Positions 1 through 6,162 of a stretch of 40,199 bases of DNA are shown here, piece by piece. The DNA comes from an uncultured Alphaproteobacteria bacterium (lineage in GTDB: Bacteria; Pseudomonadota; Alphaproteobacteria; RF32; CAG-239), in assembly GCA_949282205.1 (NCBI GenBank), contig CASDOS010000046.1, forward strand, positions 1-40,199, written 5' to 3'. The notes beneath the pieces are model-generated. The model did not search any database. It was not told the origin of the DNA and was given only the letters and a program-made list of their open reading frames with translations. Within the stretch, counting starts at the first letter, position 1. Every line of letters starts with the position of its first letter. A program made the translations under genes and the position numbers.

Positions 1-38
1 CTGGCTTGTTCTTCTTTACTAAATCTTATTTTGCTCAT
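1..38 (-). CDS. IS3-type transposase OrfA, N-terminal 12 codons (partial)
   Basis: ATG at 38-36 is preceded by AAGGAG with good spacing. The visible residues are MSKIRFSKEEQA, after which the frame leaves the window. The sequence resembles the first residues of IS3-family OrfA helix-turn-helix proteins. The assignment rests on this short peptide plus the IS-like terminus at 133, so it is tentative. Confidence 0.5.
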   Translation of the reverse strand, partial: MSKIRFSKEEQA

Positions 39-133
39 TCTTATCTCCTTTTGTGTGAGTTTAACAAAAAAATTCCCCTTTGAATATTTTTTTCAAAGGG
101 GATTTCCTTTTTTCCTCCACTTTCTGGGGTACA
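1..133 (-). mobile_element. End of an IS3-family-like insertion sequence (partial, runs off the left edge)
   Basis: Read on the minus strand, position 133 begins TGTACCCCAGAAAGTGGA, which resembles terminal inverted repeats of IS3-family elements. About 95 bases further in, a strong ribosome binding site (AAGGAG) precedes an ORF that starts like an IS3 OrfA (MSKIRFSKEEQA). Between the terminus and the ORF lies a perfect 10-bp hairpin (CCCCTTTGAA/TTCAAAGGGG, 75-101), in the place where such elements often carry a hairpin that blocks read-through transcription from outside. Only one end is visible, so the target duplication and family cannot be confirmed. Confidence 0.6.
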
Positions 134-177
134 GATCAAATCAAGCGGGGTTTTTCGTTTATAGAAACGGATAAAAT

Positions 178-594
178 TTATTTACATAAAGTTTGGCGAA
201 TAGCAGTTGTCGAGCGAATAGGGAGTGAATTTTTAGGAATACGATTACTGACAACATAACGGATACCAAGAGCCTCAACAGCATTTCTTTTTTCAGAAGA
301 ATCACCATCTGCATTAACAAAAAATATATCAGGTTTAATTTTCTTAAGTTCATATAAGAAGTCTAATTTTCCGGACCCTTGTGCAATAAAAGCGAGTTTC
401 ACATATTTGAGAGCCGAAACCATATAAAGACGTTCCTGCTCGTTATAAAGTGTCGACCGATGCTTTAATTCGGTAACAGTTTTATCAGAACCGATAGAAA
501 CATATAAATCGCCATATTGCGCTGCTTCTTCAAAAAAACGAATATGCCCGCTATGTAAAACATCAAAACAACCGGAAACAAAAACTTTAACCAT
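178..594 (-). CDS. Cytidylyltransferase-like (nucleotidyltransferase) protein, 138 aa
   Basis: Small single-domain enzyme of the HxGH nucleotidyltransferase superfamily (glycerol-3-phosphate cytidylyltransferase / RfaE C-terminal type). The N-terminus reads MVKVFVSGCFDVLHSGHIRF, with the HSGH nucleotide-binding motif at about residues 14-17. A C-terminal RSTTAIRQ segment matches the R-S-T-x-x-I signature that holds the nucleotide phosphates. Family members transfer CMP or AMP to a sugar phosphate or polyol phosphate; the substrate cannot be told from sequence. The start at 594 is chosen because GGGAGGAAT lies just upstream; a longer reading of the frame would run through tRNA-Pro and its terminator. 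Downstream, half of a possible terminator is cut by the insertion sequence at 133. Confidence 0.8.
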   Translation of the reverse strand: MVKVFVSGCFDVLHSGHIRFFEEAAQYGDLYVSIGSDKTVTELKHRSTLYNEQERLYMVSALKYVKLAFIAQGSGKLDFLYELKKIKPDIFFVNADGDSSEKRNAVEALGIRYVVSNRIPKNSLPIRSTTAIRQTLCK

Positions 595-652
595 GAGTAA
601 AATTCCTCCCAGTGGAAATATAAGCAATAATTTAGTATTTTCATCAGGAGGA

Positions 653-679
653 TAAAAAAAAGCCGCCCAGAAGAGCGGC
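653..679 (-). terminator. Rho-independent terminator after tRNA-Pro
   Basis: On the minus strand GCCGC-tcttctgg-GCGGC is followed by a run of eight T. It sits 6 bases after the tRNA-Pro CCA end. Confidence 0.85.
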
Positions 680-685
680 AAAAGA

Positions 686-762
686 TGGTCGGAACGGGTG
701 GATTCGAACCACTGACCTCTGCGACCCGAACGCAGCGTTCTACCAGGCTGAACTACGTTCCG
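686..762 (-). tRNA. tRNA-Pro (anticodon CGG)
   Basis: The 77-nt gene folds as a cloverleaf. Acceptor CGGAACG pairs with CGTTCCG, the discriminator is A, and CCA is encoded. The anticodon stem CTGCG/CGCAG encloses the loop TTCGGGT, giving anticodon CGG. The T-loop GGTTCGAATCC is standard. The C1-G72 pair is typical of bacterial tRNA-Pro. Confidence 0.95.
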
Positions 763-778
763 ATGTTCAACGACAATA

Positions 779-807
779 TATCTACACAAAAAAAAATAAG
801 ATTACAA
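779..807 (-). promoter_or_regulatory. Probable sigma70-type promoter of tRNA-Pro
   Basis: Minus strand TTGTAA (807-802), 17-bp T-rich spacer, TAGATA (784-779). Transcription would start about 10 bases before the tRNA. Found by eye; the -10 match is moderate. Confidence 0.4.
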
Positions 808-835
808 GCATTTTTTAATATGTTCACAAAAAAAA

Positions 836-864
836 TTGACGATTAATATAAAACGGAGTAGCAA
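836..864 (+). promoter_or_regulatory. Possible promoter of nfo
   Basis: TTGACG (836-841), 17-bp spacer, TAGCAA (859-864), about 35 bases before the nfo start codon. The -35 is good and the -10 is weak. Confidence 0.3.
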
Positions 865-897
865 TGAAGAAAATAAATCAAAAGAGAAGAGGGAACG

Positions 898-1737
898 ATG
901 TTATATCTCGGATGTCATTTATCATCGGCCGGCGGTTTTGCCGTTATGGGAAAAACAGCGGTTAAATTACAAGCCAATACGTTTCAATTCTTTTTGCGCA
1001 ATCCGCGAGGAGGTGCCGCAAAAGAAATAAAAGCGGAAGATATAGCAGAATATAAAAAAATCGCATCAGAGCACAAATTTGGGAAAATTTTAGCTCATGC
1101 GCCATATACTTTAAATCCTTGTTCTAAAGATGCATCTACTCGAGAATTTGCGCAAAATGTTTTTGCCGATGATTTAAGGCGAATGGAGAACATTCCCGGT
1201 AATTTGTATAATTTTCACCCCGGCTCACACGTTGGGCAGGGTGTTGATGTAGCGATTCCGCAAATTGTGGAGATTTTGGATACGGTAATGCCTGAAGCAA
1301 AAAACACGATAGTTTTATTAGAAACGATGTCTGGTAAAGGCAGTGAAGTCGGCTCACATTTTGAAGAATTGGCAGAAATTATATCAAGAGCAAAAATAAA
1401 TTCGTCCGAAAAATTAGGGGTATGTTTAGATACCTGCCATGTATATTCAGCCGGTTATGATATAGTAAACCATTTGGATGAAGTTTTGGAAGAATTTGAT
1501 AAGATAATCGGGTTGGATAGACTGCAAGCGATACATTTAAACGACAGTATGACCGAGTTTAATTCCCACAAAGACCGCCATGAGTGTTTAGGCAAAGGAA
1601 GTTTAGGAGCTGATGCTATAATCAATTTTATCAATCATCCGTCATTAAGAGGGATTCCGATTAACTTGGAAACACCAAACGAATTGGAAGGATATGCGCA
1701 AGAGATAGCTCTGCTACGGAACAATTACAAAGAGTAG
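898..1737 (+). CDS. nfo: Endonuclease IV (AP endonuclease)
   Basis: Type IV AP endonuclease, 279 aa, the usual length for the family. It cleaves the phosphodiester bond 5' to abasic sites in base excision repair, using three zinc ions in a TIM barrel. The metal ligands appear in family-typical contexts: AHAPY near residue 67, NFHPGSH near 107, [10 protein letters not shown] near 142, [13 protein letters not shown] near 177, HLNDS near 214, DRHECLGKG near 228, and NLETPN near 258. The start is supported by GAGAAGAGGG upstream. The stop codon TAG (1735-1737) abuts the stop codon of the opposing gene with no base between. Confidence 0.95.
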   Translation: MLYLGCHLSSAGGFAVMGKTAVKLQANTFQFFLRNPRGGAAKEIKAEDIAEYKKIASEHKFGKILAHAPYTLNPCSKDASTREFAQNVFADDLRRMENIPGNLYNFHPGSHVGQGVDVAIPQIVEILDTVMPEAKNTIVLLETMSGKGSEVGSHFEELAEIISRAKINSSEKLGVCLDTCHVYSAGYDIVNHLDEVLEEFDKIIGLDRLQAIHLNDSMTEFNSHKDRHECLGKGSLGADAIINFINHPSLRGIPINLETPNELEGYAQEIALLRNNYKE

Positions 1738-2601
1738 TCAGAACAATATTTCTGCAATAATACCAAACCCGATACCTAATCCGTAAAGCAAAGCAAGAAT
1801 ACGCAAATTTTCGATTTTATTCGGATTAACACGGTAAAGTACGAAATAACCTAGTCCAGCGTTACTGAGAGTACCTGCAAGCATTGTACCGAGCGAGATA
1901 GCATCATCCAAATAAAGTTGGGATAATAAAACGGAAGGATAACAACTGGGAATAAGTCCGACAGCCGCAGCAATAAATTTACTAAAGATAGGAAAGCCAA
2001 CCAGCATATCATGGATTGTTTCACGTCCGCCCATAACAAAAACAGCATTGATAATCAGAGAGAAGAAAAAGATAAACAAGCTGATTTTCTCGGTATGTTT
2101 AAATGCGGAATGCCAAATATTATCTTTATCCTCGCACTGACAATTTTCACGTTTACAAAACGCCTCAATTTCGGGTTCGCGTTTATGACGAATAAATTTT
2201 TGTGGTAGAAACAAATCAATAAGAACCCCGACAACAATCGCAAAAAAGAGTTTAATACAGAGGATTTTTGAAATAAGAGCGACACTAACTCCTCCGGAAA
2301 TCAAAATCGGCAACATTTCATCCGAAGTAGAAAGAAAGATAGCTAAGAGAGCCCCTAAAGTAATAATTCCGGTTGTATAGAGGTTGGCCGCCGCAACTGA
2401 AAAGCCGCATTGCGGAATAAGTCCGAGAAAGCCACCGATAATTGGTCCGTATTTACCGGATTTTTTGATATAAGCAAGTGTTCTTTTAGACATTTTGTGT
2501 TCAAGAAATTCAAGAGCTAAATAGGTCAAAAACAGATACGGGAACAGTGCTAACGTTTCGTATAGTGAATCCATCAATATATCCATACCGACTTTTAGCA
2601 T
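1738..2601 (-). CDS. Putative permease of the ArsP_2/DUF2899 (putative manganese transporter) family
   Basis: Polytopic membrane protein of 287 aa. It contains two related halves, each with a P-x-C motif after a Gly-rich segment: GFLGLIPQCGFSVAAANLY near residue 55 and AAVGLIPSCYPSVLLSQLY near residue 205. The first is followed by FLSTSDEMLPIL. This inverted-repeat-like layout and these motifs match proteins annotated as putative manganese transporters (DUF2899, related to ArsP permeases). The hydrophilic loop between the halves carries a cysteine cluster (CKRENCQCEDKD), a possible metal-binding site. The start at 2601 has AGAGG upstream; the longer frame to 2709 would run into the neighbouring terminator hairpin. 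The transported substrate is not shown by the sequence. Confidence 0.75.
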   Translation of the reverse strand: MLKVGMDILMDSLYETLALFPYLFLTYLALEFLEHKMSKRTLAYIKKSGKYGPIIGGFLGLIPQCGFSVAAANLYTTGIITLGALLAIFLSTSDEMLPILISGGVSVALISKILCIKLFFAIVVGVLIDLFLPQKFIRHKREPEIEAFCKRENCQCEDKDNIWHSAFKHTEKISLFIFFFSLIINAVFVMGGRETIHDMLVGFPIFSKFIAAAVGLIPSCYPSVLLSQLYLDDAISLGTMLAGTLSNAGLGYFVLYRVNPNKIENLRILALLYGLGIGFGIIAEILF

Positions 2602-2692
2602 AACAACCTCTTGAAAAATAAAACAAACTAAAAGCATATCTATCAAAGGTAAGACATTTTTGCAACTAAAAAATACAATTGCCGAGATAAAT

Positions 2693-2720
2693 AAAAAAAG
2701 CTTTCTCACGAAGAGAAAGC
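2693..2720 (-). terminator. Terminator after the 2741-3685 gene
   Basis: Minus strand GCTTTCTC-TTCG-TGAGAAAGC followed by seven T. It separates the unknown gene upstream from the permease downstream. Confidence 0.85.
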
Positions 2721-2740
2721 CTTTTTAAGAAGCGTATAAG

Positions 2741-3685
2741 TTACAGATGAAGAAAGTTAAAGAAATTCTCCTCCCTTTTCTGTAGAAGAATTTTAGCCCC
2801 ATATTCCAAAAGATATTTGTTTTGAAAAGCCGTAATAAGATTATAGGAACATGTTTGCACCATCAGTCGTTGTGTTCGAGCGTAAAGACCATGCCGTTCC
2901 ATATAGAGCATAACAACATATTCGCTGCAATAGTTGATCAACAAACGTTCATGCTCCTGAAAAAAGGAAAAGGACTTAAAATATGCTTTAAAAGCCCCCC
3001 AATCATTTCTCATAATAAGATAGATAGGACCTTTTTCAGAAGTGAGATGATGCGAAAAATAATTTTTCAAATCACGAACAAGACCAAAGCAAATCATAAC
3101 ACGTTCATCATCAGAATTACGCAATATATAAGAAGAATAAGGGTTCTTAAGAAGTCCTTTACGAATTTTCTCCAAATGCAGTAAATCATACATTGTCGGT
3201 TTAAAAGGCGTATTGGCGGCATATGAAATAGGATTTCCGTCCACAGAAACCGTTGCAACACAATCATCGTCATCATCTGAAGAAGAGTCAAATAAAGAAC
3301 CGCAGAGATTAGGATTAACAAGAATTTGTGCAACATTAAACGGACGTTGTACAATCATAGCAGAAGAACCATCAGTTTTGACATCAAAATTATCTTTATC
3401 GAAAGATGATTTTGAACAAGTACCATCATGAAGAATATAAAAAGGAAAACCGATGTCTTTTCCGATATGAGAAAGATATTTTAGGACATTCTTTTCATCT
3501 TTAGGAGAGGAAGACGTAAATTTCGATTTCAATTCCCCCATAGGAAATTTGCATTTAACTATGGCCGCGGCTCGATTATCTTGGAAAATAAAGCTTTTAC
3601 CACAAGTTCCATCAGGATAAATGTAAAAAGGATAGCCAAGCACCGCGCCAACAACGTTGATTTGTTTAAGAATAGTATTTTTCAT
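2741..3685 (-). CDS. Unknown protein with a duplicated N-terminal segment, 314 aa
   Basis: I do not recognise this family. The N-terminal third contains two copies of a segment about 85 residues apart: GYPFYIYPDGTCGKSF near residue 15 and GFPFYILHDGTCSKSSF near residue 98. A central acidic tract (DSSSDDDDD) near residue 135 separates this from a C-terminal part that is mixed alpha/beta by composition and rich in Tyr and Phe. No signal peptide or membrane segment is apparent, so it is probably cytoplasmic. The start is the ATG at 3685; the frame could open at a TTG nine bases earlier. There is no Shine-Dalgarno sequence in front of either. It is transcribed alone, with a terminator on each side. 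Confidence 0.7.
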   Translation of the reverse strand: MKNTILKQINVVGAVLGYPFYIYPDGTCGKSFIFQDNRAAAIVKCKFPMGELKSKFTSSSPKDEKNVLKYLSHIGKDIGFPFYILHDGTCSKSSFDKDNFDVKTDGSSAMIVQRPFNVAQILVNPNLCGSLFDSSSDDDDDCVATVSVDGNPISYAANTPFKPTMYDLLHLEKIRKGLLKNPYSSYILRNSDDERVMICFGLVRDLKNYFSHHLTSEKGPIYLIMRNDWGAFKAYFKSFSFFQEHERLLINYCSEYVVMLYMERHGLYARTQRLMVQTCSYNLITAFQNKYLLEYGAKILLQKREENFFNFLHL

Positions 3686-3779
3686 AACACACAAAAATTT
3701 AGATTTTACAATAATTTTATTTTGCCAAAATAGTAAGAGATGAAATATATTTTGTCAATTAAAATTTAATGAGGAGATA

Positions 3780-3811
3780 TAAAAAGCCTATCCTCAAAAA
3801 GAGAATAGGCT
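3780..3811 (-). terminator. Terminator after the 3829-4383 gene
   Basis: Minus strand AGCCTATTCTC-TTTTT-GAGGATAGGCT followed by TTTTT. Confidence 0.85.
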
Positions 3812-3828
3812 CTAACATAAGAAAAAGA

Positions 3829-4383
3829 CTAAAAAGGAACATTGCCATTTCCGGTAGTTTGCATATAAGTCCTAATCATATCAACAGCGTCATCTTCATC
3901 ACCTTGCTGAGGCAAAGGTTCTTTTTTTTCAGAATCGGAAGATAGAACAGATAGTTTAACACGTTCAGAAAAATCCTCAACACTCACAAAAGTAGAATCA
4001 TTTTTTGTAGTTAAAATGAGAAGAGCCGCTTCTGGCGTATAGGGTAATCTATCAAGAAGATCTATACCTTTCCGGCAGAAAATAGCCACATTTCCACTTT
4101 TTAGCAAACAATAAAAAAGAGAATAGGAATATCCTCTATCACCTGTAGCCGAGGCCTCAAAGTAAGATTTCACAGAATCTTTAAGAGCCCATTCATATAG
4201 ACGCACAGGTTCATGATTTTCGTCGATAGCAAAGATATAATACCCTGGATTTTCAATCTCTCGTTGCTCTTTTAGTTTAGTATCTAGGTAAATGAACCCA
4301 AAACCAATAAGAAATACGGCGATAACTATACGAGATATACCCATGAACGAATTAAAAAAATCTTTAATCTTATCCTTATCCAT
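3829..4383 (-). CDS. Unknown single-span membrane protein, 184 aa
   Basis: Not recognised. A charged cytoplasmic N-terminus (MDKDKIKDFFNS) is followed by one transmembrane helix at about residues 16-34 (ISRIVIAVFLIGFGFIYL). The rest is a soluble domain of about 110 residues and an acidic, low-complexity C-terminus (QQGDEDDAVDM). It may be a bitopic inner-membrane protein. The start is the ATG at 4383, preceded by TTTTACAATT and no Shine-Dalgarno site. The small gene at 4670 has a nearly identical AATACAATT-ATG context. It has its own terminator just downstream. Confidence 0.65.
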   Translation of the reverse strand: MDKDKIKDFFNSFMGISRIVIAVFLIGFGFIYLDTKLKEQREIENPGYYIFAIDENHEPVRLYEWALKDSVKSYFEASATGDRGYSYSLFYCLLKSGNVAIFCRKGIDLLDRLPYTPEAALLILTTKNDSTFVSVEDFSERVKLSVLSSDSEKKEPLPQQGDEDDAVDMIRTYMQTTGNGNVPF

Positions 4384-4462
4384 AATTGTAAAATTTAAGT
4401 GAAACAATAATATTAAATTAACGCAATCATAAAAAACAAAAGTATATTTGTCAAATTTAAAA

Positions 4463-4506
4463 GTTTTAAAAAAACAAAATACTGTTTGAGCTTTTCAAAC
4501 AGTATT
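4463..4506 (-). terminator. Strong terminator after the 47-aa gene
   Basis: Minus strand AATACTGTTTGA-AAAGC-TCAAACAGTATT, a 12-bp perfect stem, then a T-rich tract. It supports a real transcript for the small gene upstream. Confidence 0.9.
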
Positions 4507-4526
4507 TCGCGAAGTATATCGTTTTT

Positions 4527-4670
4527 TTACCATAAATGATAACCGTAATTATACGGGACAGGTGTGTTGTACATACAACGCACACAAAGTACAGCCAAAA
4601 TAACGATAATAAAAAACACCGAGAATGCCAGAATAATTTTTCCGACACTAATCAATTCACTTTTACTCAT
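4527..4670 (-). CDS. Small membrane protein, 47 aa, unknown
   Basis: MSKSELISVGKI leads into one hydrophobic helix (about residues 12-30, ILAFSVFFIIVILAVLCV), ending in a short tail with Cys, Pro and Tyr residues. I do not recognise it. Support for a real gene: a strong terminator 20 bases after the stop, an upstream terminator that isolates it from the next gene, and an AATACAATT-ATG start context shared with the gene at 4383. The frame extends upstream to 4763 only by running into the neighbouring terminator region. No Shine-Dalgarno sequence. Confidence 0.5.
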   Translation of the reverse strand: MSKSELISVGKIILAFSVFFIIVILAVLCVRCMYNTPVPYNYGYHLW

Positions 4671-4761
4671 AATTGTATTAATTTTAAAAACAGAATAATT
4701 AAAAAACGAAAAGCATATAAAGCAGAATAAAACAGTTGTCAATAAAAGAATCATAACAAAC

Positions 4762-4786
4762 AAAAAGACGATTCTGAAGAACCGTC
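4762..4786 (-). terminator. Terminator after the repeat-protein gene
   Basis: Minus strand GACGGTTCT-TC-AGAATCGTC (9 bp with one G-U pair) then TTTTTG. Confidence 0.8.
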
Positions 4787-4806
4787 TAAATAAAGAGAAT
4801 AGGGCT

Positions 4807-5649
4807 TTAATCAGCGCTGTTGTAGACTAATTTACCTTGAGCCTTAGCCTCTAAGAGAATTTTGGCTTCTTCAAGGGTAAAAGGTGTAGTATTAACAGCA
4901 TTATTAAAGCACGCTACACGACCATTTGAATAGAGTACATAAGCAACACTTGGAGACGCTGAAGAATTGCGTCCATGAGCAATCAACGTGGTGACAACAG
5001 AATTTCCGTATGCCTCATAAGTAGAAGTTTGCTGTTTATTATGCACAGGATTTTCCATAGCCTTCGCTTTCAGAAGGATTTTGGCTTCATTAAGAGAAAA
5101 CGGTGTGGTATTGGCAGCATTATTAAAGCACAATACATTGCCGTTAGAAAGAAGTGCATAAGCCACACTCGGGGTTGAATCGGAATTACGTCCTTGAGCA
5201 ATCAATGTTGCAACAACAGAATTATTGTTATACATCGCACCATCCATAACCATCGCCCTCAAAAGAATTCTTGCATCCTTAAGATCAAACGGAATAGTGT
5301 TAACCGCCTTGCGAAAGCACAAAATTTTGCCGCTTGAATAAAGAACATAAGCCACACTTGGAGAAGAACCGGAATTACGCCCCTGCACAAGCATCGCAGC
5401 AACAATCGCATCCTCTTGCAGACTTGGTTGATTGGTATGAGCAGGTTCACTTGCCGGCAAATTTGTATGAGGAGAAATCTCCACCGACATATTAGTATGA
5501 GCAGCAGGTTCAGGCATCATATTTGTATGAGCTTCCGGCTCGGTATCATCTGCAGAAGCCACATAAACAATTTCTTCTTCATTCCCGAATACTGGCATAA
5601 ATGAACCCAACGTTGCAATAGTTGCAACTAAAATACATAACTTTTTCAT
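4807..5649 (-). CDS. Secreted protein with decapeptide and ~65-residue tandem repeats, 280 aa
   Basis: Unknown family. A signal peptide (MKKLCILVATIATLGSFMPVFG) is followed by an acidic stretch, then four copies of a 10-residue unit beginning AHTN, AHTN, PHTN and AHTN (about residues 40-79). After that come three tandem domains of about 60-75 residues. Each carries the pattern QGRNS/HGRNS, then PSVAYVLYSNG or a variant, a lone Cys followed by Phe (ILCF, VLCF, VACF), NTTPF, and a helix such as EEAKILLEAKA. The three domains align closely, suggesting recent duplication. The protein is probably periplasmic or surface-exposed. The start ATG at 5649 has only a weak TAGG upstream. Some bacterial proteins with NGxVxCF-type beta strands bind ligands as repeats, but no function can be named. 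Confidence 0.75.
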   Translation of the reverse strand: MKKLCILVATIATLGSFMPVFGNEEEIVYVASADDTEPEAHTNMMPEPAAHTNMSVEISPHTNLPASEPAHTNQPSLQEDAIVAAMLVQGRNSGSSPSVAYVLYSSGKILCFRKAVNTIPFDLKDARILLRAMVMDGAMYNNNSVVATLIAQGRNSDSTPSVAYALLSNGNVLCFNNAANTTPFSLNEAKILLKAKAMENPVHNKQQTSTYEAYGNSVVTTLIAHGRNSSASPSVAYVLYSNGRVACFNNAVNTTPFTLEEAKILLEAKAQGKLVYNSAD

Positions 5650-6105
5650 AACCTAAATAATTTAAAATTTACATTTTACTCATACCACAAAAATAAGAAG
5701 TATGCAAGAACAAATTAGACAAAAATATGAATTTTACAATTTTGCGAAGCATCAAAATATAAATTTGTATTCTGAAAAAAATATAAGAATAACGTTCTGC
5801 AAGGAAGACAAACTCAAAGATTAAAGAATATAGGTGCAAATAGGATATTATCGTTTGCCGCAAAATAAGCGGAGTAAGGACATCTCTTAATAAATAACAG
5901 TATTCCCGCGACACACAGATATATAAGTGCAAATAATCAATTGCAAGCAAACATAAAGGAGCAAATAAACTAAAAGAAAAATAGATATACTGAGTAAATA
6001 AGGGAAAATTAGCTATAAGCCTTGCATTTTGAGCATTTACGTTGATATGGAGCGATGTTGCACTAAGGTTTTACATTCAGCCTCAAGTTTTTGTAAGCGG
6101 CATTA
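5650..6105. other. Long intergenic region with short repeats, no gene seen
   Basis: No convincing gene. A 93-codon minus-strand frame at 5669-5950 has no ribosome binding site and an implausible composition. The region holds two copies of GTGCAAATA (5834-5842 and 5927-5935, each preceded by ATA[G/A]) and a related GGAGCAAATA near 5958-5967. It presumably also holds the promoter of the 4807-5649 gene, which I cannot place confidently. Confidence 0.4.
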
Positions 6106-6134
6106 ATAAAAAGCCCTCGCAGTAGCAAGGGCTT
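6106..6134 (-). terminator. Terminator of tig
   Basis: Minus strand AGCCCTTG-CTACTG-CGAGGGCT then TTTTTA. Another inverted repeat (ATTCTTTC/GAAAGAAT, about 6136-6157) lies between the stop codon and the terminator. Confidence 0.85.
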
Positions 6135-6162
6135 TATTCTTTCTAGAGTGAAAGAATAAGAA

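Noticed and set aside
595..789. Upstream extension of the nucleotidyltransferase frame
   Set aside because: It would run through tRNA-Pro and its terminator; a good ribosome site and ATG exist at 594.
836..1030. 64-codon plus-strand frame overlapping the start of nfo
   Set aside because: No ribosome site, overlaps nfo in another frame, and its start falls in the likely nfo promoter.
2602..2709. Upstream extension of the permease frame
   Set aside because: It begins inside the terminator hairpin of the previous gene; AGAGG precedes the ATG at 2601.
5669..5950. 93-codon minus-strand frame
   Set aside because: No ribosome site, odd composition rich in Tyr, Leu and Ile, and it lies in the likely leader of the secreted repeat protein.
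6111..6134. GGGCTT hairpin near tig as a third copy of the riboswitch loop
   Set aside because: The sequence is a plain terminator stem with a T run; it lacks the 11-nt loop, linker and pairing strand.
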